Source: Planctomycetaceae bacterium
GTDB lineage: Bacteria; Planctomycetota; Phycisphaerae; Phycisphaerales; UBA1924
DNA: 62,566 bases
Direction of reading: 5' to 3'
Assembly: GCA_021294835.1 (NCBI GenBank)
Contig: JAJTDF010000008.1
Coordinates: forward strand, 1 to 62,566
The notes under the pieces are model-generated. The model was not told the DNA's origin. It saw only the letters and a list, made by a program, of their open reading frames with translations, and did no database searches. Every line of letters starts with the position of its first letter. Position 1 is the first letter of the stretch. A program made the translations under genes and the position numbers. Shown piece by piece: positions 18,417-27,690 of the stretch.

Positions 18417-20180
18417 TCACGACGCCGGAACGGCAGCGAGTGCGACGGTGAGCGCCTCACCAAAGCGGCGGGCAAAGCCCGATGCGTCACACAGGGGGGA
18501 CTGGAGTAGCCGTTGGCGGAGCGCGCCCGGCGGGGGCCGCGCTGGATCGCCGAGTGTGGCCAACGCCGCTGCCTGCTGCACGAATTCATCGGCGGACCTA
18601 GCGGCCCACTGCGGCTGGCCGATGGCGGCGAGCACGGACGCGCCGACGCGGGACGCATGGGTTTCGCCTGTGAGTGATACCACGGGAACGCCCATGAGCA
18701 GGGCTTCGCAGGTGGTGGTGGTGCCGCAGTACGGCCAGGTGTCCAGTGCGACATCGATCTGCTGATAGGCGGCAAGGTTCTCCTGCACGCCCGCGACCGG
18801 GGACAGGACCGACAGACGGTCCGGCGGGATGCCAGCGCGAACGAGACGGTCGGCCAGCCGGCGACGCGACGCTGGGCTGGCCAGGGTGGCGCTCTTGACC
18901 ACCAACCGAGAGCCGGGGACGGACGCCAGCACCCGGGCCCACAGCGCCGCGCAAGGATCGCTGATCTTGCGGGCGATGTTGAAGGAACCGAAGGTCACCG
19001 GGGCGTCGGCCGGGCGAATCGGAGCGACATCGGGCACGGCGGGCGGCGGGCGGTAACAGACAAAGGGGCCGGCCATACGGATCAACCGCTCGGTGCAGGG
19101 GGATGACGCCTCGGGCGGATCGGTGAGGGCGTCGACGATGCGGGCATCCATCTGCGGCAGGGCGGTGGTGTTCGGGTAACCCAGCCAGGTGAGTTGCAAC
19201 GGAGCGAGGCGGTGGGCGAACAGGTGTAGGCCGTTGAATGGCGTCAGCCCGGCGAGGTCGATCGCGATGTCGACGCCCGGTTCAGCGTCGGACGCTGCTG
19301 ACGCACCGCCGGGCTGCCAGGCCCGCACCGCGGCAACCACCTCGGCAGCCGAGAGGCCGCTGACCGGCCCGGCATCGACGAAGTGGGTTGGGCCGCCGGC
19401 GGCGGCCACCAGCCGCTCGGTGGTGGCATCGTGCCGCACGCCGGTGTTCACCAGCAGGACCTCGGCCCCGTGCGGGTGCAGCAGGTGGCGGTTACTGAGG
19501 ACCGGCTCGAGAAAGAAGGCGACCGAGTGGGTGTACAGGTCGGGGGACACAAAGGCCAGGCGAAGCGGACGCGGGCACCGCCTGGGGCGGGACGGCGGGA
19601 GCGGCTGCTCGGGCTGCACGGCGGAGGCGAAGGCGGCGTGGGCCGCTCGCGTTTGATCAAGGGCGATGCCGGGAAGGTAGTTGAGCATGTGGGCAGCGCC
19701 GGCGGCAACCATCGGGCTGCGCGGGTGCCGGGCCTGCACCATCAGGGCCAGGTCATGCGAGGCGGGGACCTCGCCCAGTTCAAGCAATGCCTCAGCGCGA
19801 CGCCAGAGCACATCAGGGTCGGCAGGGTCCTGACGCAGGGCGTGCTGCAGCACGGCGTCGGCTTCCGCGGGACATCCCGCGTCGAGCAGGGCCTCGGCGA
19901 GGGCGAGGAGCAGGGGCACGGCGTCAGCGCCGGCGAGCGTGCCGGCCAGAGCGACGGCGCGATCGCCGGCGGTCCCGCTCCGCGTCTGCCCTGCTGCTTG
20001 GCCCGTTGCTTGCGGCGTTGCCTCCCCGAGCGCCAGACCGAGCGTGGCAGCGGTCCGGGCGAGGCCTCGCAGACGAGCGGCCAGCGCTTGGGCCCGGGCG
20101 ACCTGGCCGTTGCGGGCAAGGTCGCGTGCTTCGCGGAAGATGCCGACGGCGTCGGTCGGCGCACCCATTTGGCCACTCAC
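18417..20180 (-). CDS. TPR-GT41 glycosyltransferase (SPINDLY/OGT-like), copy D
   Basis: I prefer GTG 20180 as start: GGAGG lies six bases upstream and the GTGA overlaps the previous stop. ATG 20168 is the alternative. The 587-residue protein has an N-terminal TPR-like helical half (about 10-190) and a GT41 catalytic half. Conserved marks are FVSPDLYTHSVAFFLEP with the OGT-type His, LTWLGYPNTTALPQMDAR, FGSFNIARKISDP with the expected Lys, and YCGTTTTCEALLMGVPVVSL followed by HASRVGAS. The family transfers a sugar from a nucleotide donor to Ser/Thr or other acceptors. Cytoplasmic. It is the fourth consecutive paralogue in the operon. Confidence 0.85.
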   Translation of the reverse strand: MSGQMGAPTDAVGIFREARDLARNGQVARAQALAARLRGLARTAATLGLALGEATPQATGQAAGQTRSGTAGDRAVALAGTLAGADAVPLLLALAEALLDAGCPAEADAVLQHALRQDPADPDVLWRRAEALLELGEVPASHDLALMVQARHPRSPMVAAGAAHMLNYLPGIALDQTRAAHAAFASAVQPEQPLPPSRPRRCPRPLRLAFVSPDLYTHSVAFFLEPVLSNRHLLHPHGAEVLLVNTGVRHDATTERLVAAAGGPTHFVDAGPVSGLSAAEVVAAVRAWQPGGASAASDAEPGVDIAIDLAGLTPFNGLHLFAHRLAPLQLTWLGYPNTTALPQMDARIVDALTDPPEASSPCTERLIRMAGPFVCYRPPPAVPDVAPIRPADAPVTFGSFNIARKISDPCAALWARVLASVPGSRLVVKSATLASPASRRRLADRLVRAGIPPDRLSVLSPVAGVQENLAAYQQIDVALDTWPYCGTTTTCEALLMGVPVVSLTGETHASRVGASVLAAIGQPQWAARSADEFVQQAAALATLGDPARPPPGALRQRLLQSPLCDASGFARRFGEALTVALAAVPAS

Positions 20181-21943
20181 TGGCCACCTCCGGACGCGGG
20201 TGCGACGGGACGGCACAGGCCGAGCAGCATGTCGCCGAAGGCGGCGGCGAAGCCGGGGCCGTCACACAACGGCGAGGCCAGCAGGCGTGCCCGCAGGCCG
20301 GCTCTGAGGCTCTGCAGGCGGGGGCGATCCGCGTCCAGTTCGGCGGCGCGAGCGGCGAACGCCTCCGGCGAGGTGACCGAGAGGTCCGCAAGGCCCACCT
20401 GATGGAGCAGACTCACCCCCACGCGTGAGGCGTGGGCTCGACCGGCCAGACTGAGCACGGGCACGCCCATCAGCAGTGCCTCGCAGGTGGTGGTGGTGCC
20501 GTGGTACGGGAAGGGATCAAGGGCGACGTGCACGCGACCATACACAGCGAGATGATCGGCGTGTGACGAGGTGCGGCCGAGCAGCTCCAGACGTTCCGCG
20601 GCGACACCGCGGGCGGCGAAGCTGTCGAGTACCCACTGACGGTGGGCGGCATGCTCCAGCGGCCCAGCTTTGATAAGCAGGCGGGAAGTCGGGCAGGCGT
20701 GCAGTGCCGCGGAGAACAGATCGATGCTCGCGGGACCGAGTTTGGCCAAGTCGTTGAAGCAGCCGAAGACCAGGGGGCCATCCCCGGGCCACACCGGCGG
20801 CGGGGCGGCCGAGGTCTCAGGCGGCTGGAAGCACAGGAAACAGCGGGGCAAGCGAATGAGCCGCTCGGGGTCCTCGGGAGCAGGGTCAAGTTCGGGCGGG
20901 TCGGTCCAGTGGTCCACCACGCGGCCGTCCATGTTCGGCGCTCCGGTTCGATGGGTGTACCCGCAGTAGCCGATCTGCACCGGCGCGGCCCGCCCGCACA
21001 CCACCGGCAGACCGCTGGCCTGGGTGTGTCCGCCGAGTTCGATGAGCACATCGATGTGCGCCTCGCGGATCCGCTGGGCGATCTGCGCAGCAGAGAGGCC
21101 GCCGAGCACGCTGAGGCCCTGCCAGTGCTTGGTCAACGGACGAAGCCTGGCGCTGACGGCGTCCTCTACGCCAATCATGAAGCAGTGCATTTCAAAGCGG
21201 GCGCGGTCCAGATGGATGAGCAGCGGCTCGATGAAGAGGGCGACGGGGTGCCCCCTGAGGTCGGCCGAGAGCAGCCCTACGCGGAGCGGGTCGGCGGCGC
21301 TCGCCCGGGGCAGCGTGGGCGTGGGCGGCAGCGTCGCGCTGACGGCTTCACGGTAGCGAACGTGGAGGGCGTGAACGCCGTGCGGCTCGTGCTGGTGGTA
21401 GTGGGCGATGGAACAGGCGACCACCGCGAGGTCGACGTTGTCGGGGTACCTGTCCATCGCGGCGAGCAGCGACGGTGAGGCCTGGTGGGCGCGACCGAGG
21501 CGGGCGAGCGCCGTCGCCCAGCGCATCAGCAGGACGGGGTCGACTCCGACACCGCCGGGGTGGGCTTCGGCGAGCCGCCCCGCCTCATCGAATCGGCCGA
21601 GGTGGATGAGCGCCATCGCCACCTTCTCGCGCACCGAGACCGCAGCGGGATCGCTCTGCAACGCCTGCATGCCGACATGAATGACCTGCTGCATATTGCC
21701 GACCGCGTGCAGCACGGCACAGAGGTTGCCCAGCACGAGCGGATCGTGCGGCGCTAGCGAGGCGGCCCGCTCAGCGAAGTGCCGGGCCTGCACCAGCATG
21801 CCGCTCTGGAGCAGCAGATACACCATGCAACTCAGGGCGTCCACGTTGCCCGGCTGGGAGGCGAGCGTGCGGCGCAGAAGGTCCTCGGCGGGCTTGAGCC
21901 GCCCCTGGACGATCATCTCCTTGGCACGATCAATGGCGGACAT
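20177..21943 (-). CDS. TPR-GT41 glycosyltransferase (SPINDLY/OGT-like), copy C
   Basis: The start is ATG 21943, which overlaps the previous gene by 14 bases and opens MSAIDRAKEMIVQGRLKPAEDLLRR, a TPR helix pair. The 588-residue protein has about five TPR-like units (to about 230) and a GT41 half with LLSADLRGHPVALFIEPLL, IGYCGYTHRTGAPNMDGRVV, FGCFNDLAKLGPASIDLF and YHGTTTTCEALLMGVPVLSL. The acceptor-site motif LGYPxTTG of its neighbours is altered to CGYTHRTGA, so this copy may differ in substrate. It shares overlaps with both neighbours, which implies translational coupling. Confidence 0.85.
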   Translation of the reverse strand: MSAIDRAKEMIVQGRLKPAEDLLRRTLASQPGNVDALSCMVYLLLQSGMLVQARHFAERAASLAPHDPLVLGNLCAVLHAVGNMQQVIHVGMQALQSDPAAVSVREKVAMALIHLGRFDEAGRLAEAHPGGVGVDPVLLMRWATALARLGRAHQASPSLLAAMDRYPDNVDLAVVACSIAHYHQHEPHGVHALHVRYREAVSATLPPTPTLPRASAADPLRVGLLSADLRGHPVALFIEPLLIHLDRARFEMHCFMIGVEDAVSARLRPLTKHWQGLSVLGGLSAAQIAQRIREAHIDVLIELGGHTQASGLPVVCGRAAPVQIGYCGYTHRTGAPNMDGRVVDHWTDPPELDPAPEDPERLIRLPRCFLCFQPPETSAAPPPVWPGDGPLVFGCFNDLAKLGPASIDLFSAALHACPTSRLLIKAGPLEHAAHRQWVLDSFAARGVAAERLELLGRTSSHADHLAVYGRVHVALDPFPYHGTTTTCEALLMGVPVLSLAGRAHASRVGVSLLHQVGLADLSVTSPEAFAARAAELDADRPRLQSLRAGLRARLLASPLCDGPGFAAAFGDMLLGLCRPVAPASGGGQ

Positions 21944-23825
21944 CAGCGGGAAGTGTTGGCGGGTGATCGGCGGAGCGAACCGGGGTGCGGGCGATCCGCT
22001 CGATGGCGTCGGCGAAGCGTGCGGCGAAGCCGGGGCCGTCGCACAGCGGCGAGGCGAGCACGCGGTACCGAAGGGCGGAACGGCTTGCACGCAACCCGGC
22101 CACGTGCGCGGCGGCCCGGGCTGCCAGTTCGGCCCACTGGCGGTCGCTCGTAGCGATCCAGCGGGGGGCATCCTCACCCCAGGCAGCGTGCAGCAGCGAG
22201 GCGCCGACGCGGGCGGCGTGTGGGGCGAAGGTCAGCACGGGCACGCCCATCACCAGTGCCTCGCAGGTGGTGGTGGTGCCGGCGTAGGGCGTGGTGTCCA
22301 GAGCGACATCGATCTGGTGGTAGCAACTCAGATGCTCGGCCACCCCGGCGGTGGCGGGCAGCAGCCGAACACGAGCCACCGGGATACCGGCCGACGCCAA
22401 GCGGCTCAGCAGGCCCTGGGCAGTGGTGGGCTCACCGAGCGGTTTGGCCTTGATGGTCAGGGTGCTCTGCGGGCAGGCGGCAAGGGCTGCGGACCACAGG
22501 GCCAGCGTGCGGTCGCTGAGCTTCATCATGGAATTGAAGCTGCCGAAGCGAACCGGACCGTCGACCGGAGGCTGAGGTGGCGACGCTGGCGGCAGATCGG
22601 GCGGCGGGGCATAGCACACAAAGCACCCGTCGATCCGTTCCTGTGGCTCGCCGCCGTCGGTGGCGGGTGGGCGGTTGGCGGGCGGGCCGTTGGCGGGTGG
22701 GCAGGGGGCGGGCGGGTCGGTGCGGTCGTCCACGAGGCGGGCGTCCATCTCGGGCAGACCGGTGATGTTCGGATAGCCGAGCCAGTTCACCAGCCTGGGC
22801 GCCAGATGCCCGCCGAGCAGGTGCGCCACATTGCCGGCAGAGAGCCCGTTGACATCCACCAGCACATCCAGCTTCGCGGCCCCAACCGCGGTGGCAAAGC
22901 CGGGGTCGGTGCAGGGCACGTCGGTCAGCGGGCCATGCCCCCCACCGCGTGCCGCTTCGGCCAGCCAGGCGGTTCCGGCATCTTTGTGCCCGGGCAGGCA
23001 GAGCGGCAGCAGGTGCAGGCGCGACCGATCAGCATGGCAGAGCAGGGGCTGGAGGAAGTAGGCGCACGAGTGCGAGCGGTAGTCCGACGAAAGCAGCCCG
23101 ACACGCAGAGGCCGGCGGCCAACCTCGGGCAGCGGCGCCCTCTGCGACCGGGCGCGACCGAGGCGGCGGCCGCACTGCACGTGGGCGAGCCGCACGCGGG
23201 CCGGGTCGGCGGCTGAGGCGTAGTTCAGCACGGTGGCGGCAAACCAGCGTGTCGCCGGGTCGTCAGGCTTGAGTTGGAGCATGTGCTCCACAGTGGCAGC
23301 GGCCTGATCGGATCGTCCCCGCTCAAGCTGGGCGGAGGCCAACCGCTGCAGCACGCCCCAGCGTTCGTCGGGTGTCCAGGCATCCGCCCCGCCGGACTGC
23401 AGGACGTTCTCGAGCAACTCCTGAACGTCGCACAGCCGCTCCAGCCGCAGCAGCCCGGATGCCGCGAGCGTGAGCGATGCGGCATCGCCCACCGCCAGCG
23501 AGCCCCCCACGGACAGATGCTGGGCCGCGGCAGCGAGATCGTCGGCTTCCAGTTCGGCCCACCCCAGTTCCACCAGCAAATCGGCCCGTGAGGGGTCCAG
23601 TTCATGGGCCTTCGCTGCCCAGTGCACCGCCTGAGCCGGCTGGCCGAGGGCGGTGGCGATTTCGCGAAGCAGGCACGCGGCCTGCACCAGTTGGGCGTCA
23701 CAGCACGCGGGCTTGGCCAGCAGCGGCGCCACCACGGGCAACAGCAGCCTGCGGGCCGCTTCGGGGCGGCCCTGGGCCAGGTGGCTCTGCGCCGTCTGGA
23801 GCACGCTGCTGAGCCGCCCGTTCAC
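21930..23825 (-). CDS. TPR-GT41 glycosyltransferase (SPINDLY/OGT-like), copy B
   Basis: The start is GTG 23825 in a GTGA overlap with the previous stop. The 631 residues comprise a TPR-like N-terminal half with alanine/leucine-rich helices (to about 240) and a GT41 half: GLLSSDYRSHSCAYFLQPLL, NWLGYPNITGLPEMDARLV, FGSFNSMMKLSDRTLALW, YAGTTTTCEALVMGVPVLTF and HAARVGASLL. A short Pro/Asn-rich insertion (around residues 370-390) is unique to this copy and looks like an expanded low-complexity repeat. The predicted function is protein or glycan glycosylation with a nucleotide-sugar donor in the cytoplasm. Confidence 0.85.
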   Translation of the reverse strand: MNGRLSSVLQTAQSHLAQGRPEAARRLLLPVVAPLLAKPACCDAQLVQAACLLREIATALGQPAQAVHWAAKAHELDPSRADLLVELGWAELEADDLAAAAQHLSVGGSLAVGDAASLTLAASGLLRLERLCDVQELLENVLQSGGADAWTPDERWGVLQRLASAQLERGRSDQAAATVEHMLQLKPDDPATRWFAATVLNYASAADPARVRLAHVQCGRRLGRARSQRAPLPEVGRRPLRVGLLSSDYRSHSCAYFLQPLLCHADRSRLHLLPLCLPGHKDAGTAWLAEAARGGGHGPLTDVPCTDPGFATAVGAAKLDVLVDVNGLSAGNVAHLLGGHLAPRLVNWLGYPNITGLPEMDARLVDDRTDPPAPCPPANGPPANRPPATDGGEPQERIDGCFVCYAPPPDLPPASPPQPPVDGPVRFGSFNSMMKLSDRTLALWSAALAACPQSTLTIKAKPLGEPTTAQGLLSRLASAGIPVARVRLLPATAGVAEHLSCYHQIDVALDTTPYAGTTTTCEALVMGVPVLTFAPHAARVGASLLHAAWGEDAPRWIATSDRQWAELAARAAAHVAGLRASRSALRYRVLASPLCDGPGFAARFADAIERIARTPVRSADHPPTLPADVRH

Positions 23826-25744
23826 GCAGGCCTCCCTCCCGCGGTGCCGTCGCGAGCGTTCAGCACGCGGGTGATGGCCGCGAGCCAGCGGTCGGCGAAG
23901 GCGGGGGCATCACACAGCGGCGAAAGCAGCACTTGGCGGCGGAGCGACTGTCGCAGCTCCACACGGCAGGCCTGATCGGCCGCCAGCGCGACACAGCGTT
24001 CAACGAACGCGGGCTGGTCGCCGGCGATCCACTCCGGGTGGCCGGCAGCGGTGAGCAGCGACGCCCCGACGCGGTGGGCGTGGGGCTGATCAGCAGGCGC
24101 GAGGGTGACCACGGGCACGCCCATCACCAGCGCCTCGCAGGTGGTGGTGGTGCCGGCGTAGGGCAGGCTGTCCAGGGCGATGTCGACGCGGCGGTAGAGG
24201 TCCAGATGGGCTGCGTACGAGGGCGTCCAGGTGAGCAGATCCAGCCGCGACGGGTCCACGCCGTGGGCGGCGAAGCGGCTGCGGGTGAACTCGGCAACGG
24301 CGGGATCGCCCAGGGCGACGGCCTTGAGCAGCAGCCGCGAATCGGGCACGGCCCGGAGCACCGAGGCCCACGCCCCGACGCACGCATCGGAGAGCTTCAT
24401 GAGGTTGTTGAAGCTGCCGAAGGTGACCGCGTGGCCGGGTGCACTCAGCGAAGGGCAGGGCTGCACGTCGCCGGCCTGATGGGGCAAGCCGTAGCACACG
24501 AAGCACCCGTCCAGCCGCTCCAGCGACTCGGTGCACCATGCGTCGGCGCCGGGGCGGCCGTCGGCTGCAGGTGGATCGGTGAGCGCATCGACCAGCCGTG
24601 CATCCACGTGCTTCATGCCGGTGGTGCCGGGGTAACCCAGCCAGGAGAGGATCGCCGGCCCGGCGGCCCCGGTGCGGGCACGCAGCATGGCCAAGGCCGC
24701 GTGGCGGTGGTGCTCCATCAAGCCGGAGAGTTCCACCACCGCATCGAGCCTGTCGGCAGCGATCGCGTCGGCAAGCGCCGCATCGCTCAGATCACACACC
24801 ACACGCCACCGCCAGTGCTCACCGCCCCGGGTTGTTGATCCCCGCTCAATCAAGGTCCGCAGCCGCTCGGTGGTGGCGTCGATGGTGGCTCGGTCGTGAT
24901 AGACCGTCAGGCTTACCGGCCGCCCGGCCAGCGCGGTCAGCAGCGGCTCAAGGAAGAACACCACCGAGTGGGTGACCAGATCCGGCGAGAGGATGCCGAC
25001 ACACAGGCGTTCGCCATGCGGGGCTGGAGCGGCCTGACTGGCGGGCCGCCCGGGCCCGGCCAGAGCGGCGATCGATGCGCCGAACCGCTCAGCACGCTTG
25101 CGGACCAGGTGCGGGCGGGCCGGGCTGGCATAATGGCTGATGGCGGCCAGGCTGCTCAGCAGATCCACCCGCTCGGGGGCTGCCGCAACCGCCTGCTCAA
25201 GAGCGGCCCCGGCCTCGGCGGCACGCCCTTGCTCAAGCACGGCGGAGGCCAGGCGACGCAGGATGCGGGCTTCGGGGCCGTGGTCGGCCAGCCCCTGACG
25301 GCAGACCGCTTCGGCCTCGGCGATGCGGTTGGCGCCCAGCAGCGCTTCGGCGAGGTAGACCACCGCCTGCACCGCTCCGCCTGAGAGTTTCATGGCCTGG
25401 CGGAGCGTGGTGATGGCCTGCTGGTGCTGACCGGTGAGGCTGAGCAGGCGGCCGTACTCGCCGACGGTATCGGCACGATCGGGCGCGACCGCGGCGGCGC
25501 GTTGGGCGAAGTGCAGCGCCTGGGTCAGCTCGCCCTTCTGCCACTTGCACTCGCGCATGGCGAACAGCACGTCGGCATCGGCCGGACGGGTGCGAAGCAG
25601 CCGGAGCAGCACGGCCTGAGCCTCGGCTAGCCGCCCCTGATCAAGGGCGGCCCAGGCGGCGTCAAGTTGTGCCGATGCAGGAGGCACGATGGGCGAGGGT
25701 ACCGCGGAGCAGACGCCATCGGCCGAAGGTCCACCGGTTATCAC
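23822..25744 (-). CDS. TPR-GT41 glycosyltransferase (SPINDLY/OGT-like), copy A
   Basis: The start is GTG 25744, which gives 640 residues and begins 25 bases after the dut stop; internal starts are possible because the first 20 residues are poorly structured. TPR-like units occupy about 25-230 (for example AALDQGRLAEAQAVLLRLLR). The GT41 half has GILSPDLVTHSVVFFLEPLL, SWLGYPGTTGMKHVDARLVD, FGSFNNLMKLSDACVGAW and YAGTTTTCEALVMGVPVVTL. This is the first of four tandem paralogues and the one closest to textbook GT41. It is co-transcribed with pfp and dut. Confidence 0.85.
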   Translation of the reverse strand: MITGGPSADGVCSAVPSPIVPPASAQLDAAWAALDQGRLAEAQAVLLRLLRTRPADADVLFAMRECKWQKGELTQALHFAQRAAAVAPDRADTVGEYGRLLSLTGQHQQAITTLRQAMKLSGGAVQAVVYLAEALLGANRIAEAEAVCRQGLADHGPEARILRRLASAVLEQGRAAEAGAALEQAVAAAPERVDLLSSLAAISHYASPARPHLVRKRAERFGASIAALAGPGRPASQAAPAPHGERLCVGILSPDLVTHSVVFFLEPLLTALAGRPVSLTVYHDRATIDATTERLRTLIERGSTTRGGEHWRWRVVCDLSDAALADAIAADRLDAVVELSGLMEHHRHAALAMLRARTGAAGPAILSWLGYPGTTGMKHVDARLVDALTDPPAADGRPGADAWCTESLERLDGCFVCYGLPHQAGDVQPCPSLSAPGHAVTFGSFNNLMKLSDACVGAWASVLRAVPDSRLLLKAVALGDPAVAEFTRSRFAAHGVDPSRLDLLTWTPSYAAHLDLYRRVDIALDSLPYAGTTTTCEALVMGVPVVTLAPADQPHAHRVGASLLTAAGHPEWIAGDQPAFVERCVALAADQACRVELRQSLRRQVLLSPLCDAPAFADRWLAAITRVLNARDGTAGGRPA

Positions 25745-25769
25745 CCGATGCGGGAACCGGGCGAGCCGG

Positions 25770-26249
25770 TCAATGTCCGCCGGTGCTGCCGAAGCCGCCG
25801 GCGCCCCGCTGGCTGTCAGGCAGGATGTCGGTCTCCACCAACTGGGCGTGACTGACCGGGGCCACCACCATCTGGGCGACGCGGGCCCCGTGCTCGACGA
25901 TGTACGGCTCGCGGCCGAGGTTGATCAGCGCCACCACCATCTCGCCCCGGTAGTCGGCATCAACGGTGCCGGGAGCGTTGGGAACGGTGACGCCGAACTT
26001 GGTGGCCAGGCCGGAACGCGGGCGAATCTGGGCTTCGTACCCGGCGGGAAGGGCGACGGCGAACCCGAGCGGAATCTTGGCGATCTGCCCGGGCGCGAGG
26101 GTCACGCGCTCGCCCTCGGGCAGGCAGGCGCTCAGGTCCATACCGGCGGCCTGGGCCGTCTGGTACGCCGGGAGGGTGGCTCGAGGGGACAGCCGCTTGA
26201 ACAGCACGCGGACGGCCCCGGGGGTTTCAGGCTGGCTCATGGGCTTCAC
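25770..26249 (-). CDS. dut: dUTP diphosphatase
   Basis: Hydrolyses dUTP to dUMP and PPi, keeping uracil out of DNA and feeding dTMP synthesis. All five motifs of the trimeric family are visible: [36 protein letters not shown] and the C-terminal [11 protein letters not shown] that closes over the substrate. The 159-residue length is normal. A GTG at 26249 overlaps the pfp stop as GTGA; ATG 26240, three codons in, is an equally plausible start. It is the second gene of the operon. Confidence 0.95.
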   Translation of the reverse strand: MKPMSQPETPGAVRVLFKRLSPRATLPAYQTAQAAGMDLSACLPEGERVTLAPGQIAKIPLGFAVALPAGYEAQIRPRSGLATKFGVTVPNAPGTVDADYRGEMVVALINLGREPYIVEHGARVAQMVVAPVSHAQLVETDILPDSQRGAGGFGSTGGH

Positions 26250-27460
26250 AGTCGGGCGGCAAAGTGCGGCAACTCGCCGACCAGCGGCTTGCAGTACTCG
26301 ATGAACGCCGGGGTCACGTCGGGCTTGCTCGCGTGGTAGAACTCCGGCGGCATGACCTTGGTCTTGGCGGCAACGTCGGTCAGCTTGATCAGCCGCTTCT
26401 CGACGCGGTACGGGTGGTTGCTCAGCCGCACGATGGCCACCGAGCCGTCGCTCTGGCCGTTCATGGCCTCCTGCGCCGCCTTCACGCCCACGCCCCGGGC
26501 TTCGCCGGCGTCAACGTGAGAGGGCTCGGGCCAGCACCGCTGGAGGTAGCCCAGGGTGTCGGCACGCACGCGGGGCGGCTTGCCGGAGGGACTCTTGATC
26601 TTCTCTTTGATCAGGTTGGCGAGCATGTCGCCCAGCGCGCCCGAGCCGGAGAGCTGCACGTTGCCGTGGGCGTCGGTCTGGGCGTTGGCAATCAGTTTGG
26701 CGCCGATGTCGACTCCGTCCTTGTCCTTGATGCCTTCAGAGACGGCGATCTGGCAGCGGTTGTACTTGGCGACCACGCCCTTGACGTCCTCGATGAACCG
26801 CTCGGTGTCGAACGGCACCTCAGGCAGGTAGATCAGGTGCGGGCCGTCGCCTTCGGCATGGCGGGCCAGAGCAGAAGAAGCGGTCAGGAAGCCGGCGTTG
26901 CGGCCCATGATCACGTTGATCTTGATGCCGGGCAGCGAGGCGTTGTCGCGGTCGTCGGCCATGAAGGCCATGGCGACATAGCGGGCGGCGGAGCCGAAGC
27001 CCGGGGTGTGATCGTTGCCCATCAGGTCGTTGTCCACGGTCTTGGGCACGTGGAAGCACCGCATCTCGTAGTTGGCCTTCTTGGACAGCTCGTAGACGAT
27101 GCGGCAGGTGTCCGAAGAGTCGTTGCCGCCGATGTAGAAGAAGTAGCGGATGTCGGCGGCGCGGCAGGCCTCGAAGATCTTGGGGCCGTCGGCCTCGGTT
27201 GGCTTGGCCCGGCTGGAGCCCAGGGCCGCGGAGGGGGTCTTGGCGATACGGTCGAGCTGCTCGCTGGTCAGGGCCGAGAGATCGACGAAGGGCAGGCCCC
27301 GGATCAGGCCGTCGACGCCGTGGCGCATGCCCAGAATCTTGCGGACCTGCCGGTAGCCCCGCAGGCCCTCGATGACCCCCACCAGTGACTGATTGATGAC
27401 CGCGGTTGGTCCGCCGCTCTGTCCGATGATCGCCGCGCCGTCAAGTAGCTTCCCAGCCAT
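26246..27460 (-). CDS. pfp: PPi-dependent 6-phosphofructokinase
   Basis: Interconverts fructose 6-phosphate and fructose 1,6-bisphosphate, probably with pyrophosphate as phosphoryl donor. The start is ATG 27460 with GGAGA six bases upstream. The 404 residues contain the nucleotide/PPi loop ([13 protein letters not shown]), the GGNDSS motif where ATP enzymes carry [13 protein letters not shown] with the Lys characteristic of PPi-type enzymes instead of Gly, and [15 protein letters not shown]. These changes favour PPi over ATP. It is first in an operon with dut, itself a PPi-producing enzyme, and four GT41 genes. Confidence 0.88.
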   Translation of the reverse strand: MAGKLLDGAAIIGQSGGPTAVINQSLVGVIEGLRGYRQVRKILGMRHGVDGLIRGLPFVDLSALTSEQLDRIAKTPSAALGSSRAKPTEADGPKIFEACRAADIRYFFYIGGNDSSDTCRIVYELSKKANYEMRCFHVPKTVDNDLMGNDHTPGFGSAARYVAMAFMADDRDNASLPGIKINVIMGRNAGFLTASSALARHAEGDGPHLIYLPEVPFDTERFIEDVKGVVAKYNRCQIAVSEGIKDKDGVDIGAKLIANAQTDAHGNVQLSGSGALGDMLANLIKEKIKSPSGKPPRVRADTLGYLQRCWPEPSHVDAGEARGVGVKAAQEAMNGQSDGSVAIVRLSNHPYRVEKRLIKLTDVAAKTKVMPPEFYHASKPDVTPAFIEYCKPLVGELPHFAARL

Positions 27461-27532
27461 TTCTGTCTCCATCGCGTAAATCCATCTCCTCCACTGCGAC
27501 CGACCATATCGCCCTTGCCGGCGTGGCGTCGG

Positions 27533-27648
27533 CCCGGGAGGACCCCGGGGTGACGGGTGCCACATCCCGTCAAGGGGCGGGCCCTCCTCCGGGCAACCCA
27601 TAGTTTGGGATATGCAGCCGGACAAAACACCCCGTTGAGGGGTTGTCC
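27533..27648. promoter_or_regulatory. structured intergenic region between pfp and the amidohydrolase gene
   Basis: The region between the divergent genes holds nested inverted repeats: an outer pair GCCCGGGAGGA / TCCTCCGGGC (about 27533-27543 and 27586-27595) enclosing GACGGG / CCCGTC (27552-27571). A second hairpin has GGACAA/TTGTCC and CCCC/GGGG arms (27620-27648). It could be a pfp leader RNA structure or operator sites. Confidence 0.4.
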
Positions 27649-27690
27649 TGAGTGCCACCCGCGGGGTGCTTTGCCGTTACATTCACCAAT

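Noticed and set aside
18404..18775. N-terminal extension of the Nudix-like gene by 124 codons
   Set aside because: The extension lies opposite-frame within GT41 copy D, is unlike Nudix N-termini, and ATG 18403 sits directly after the copy D stop.
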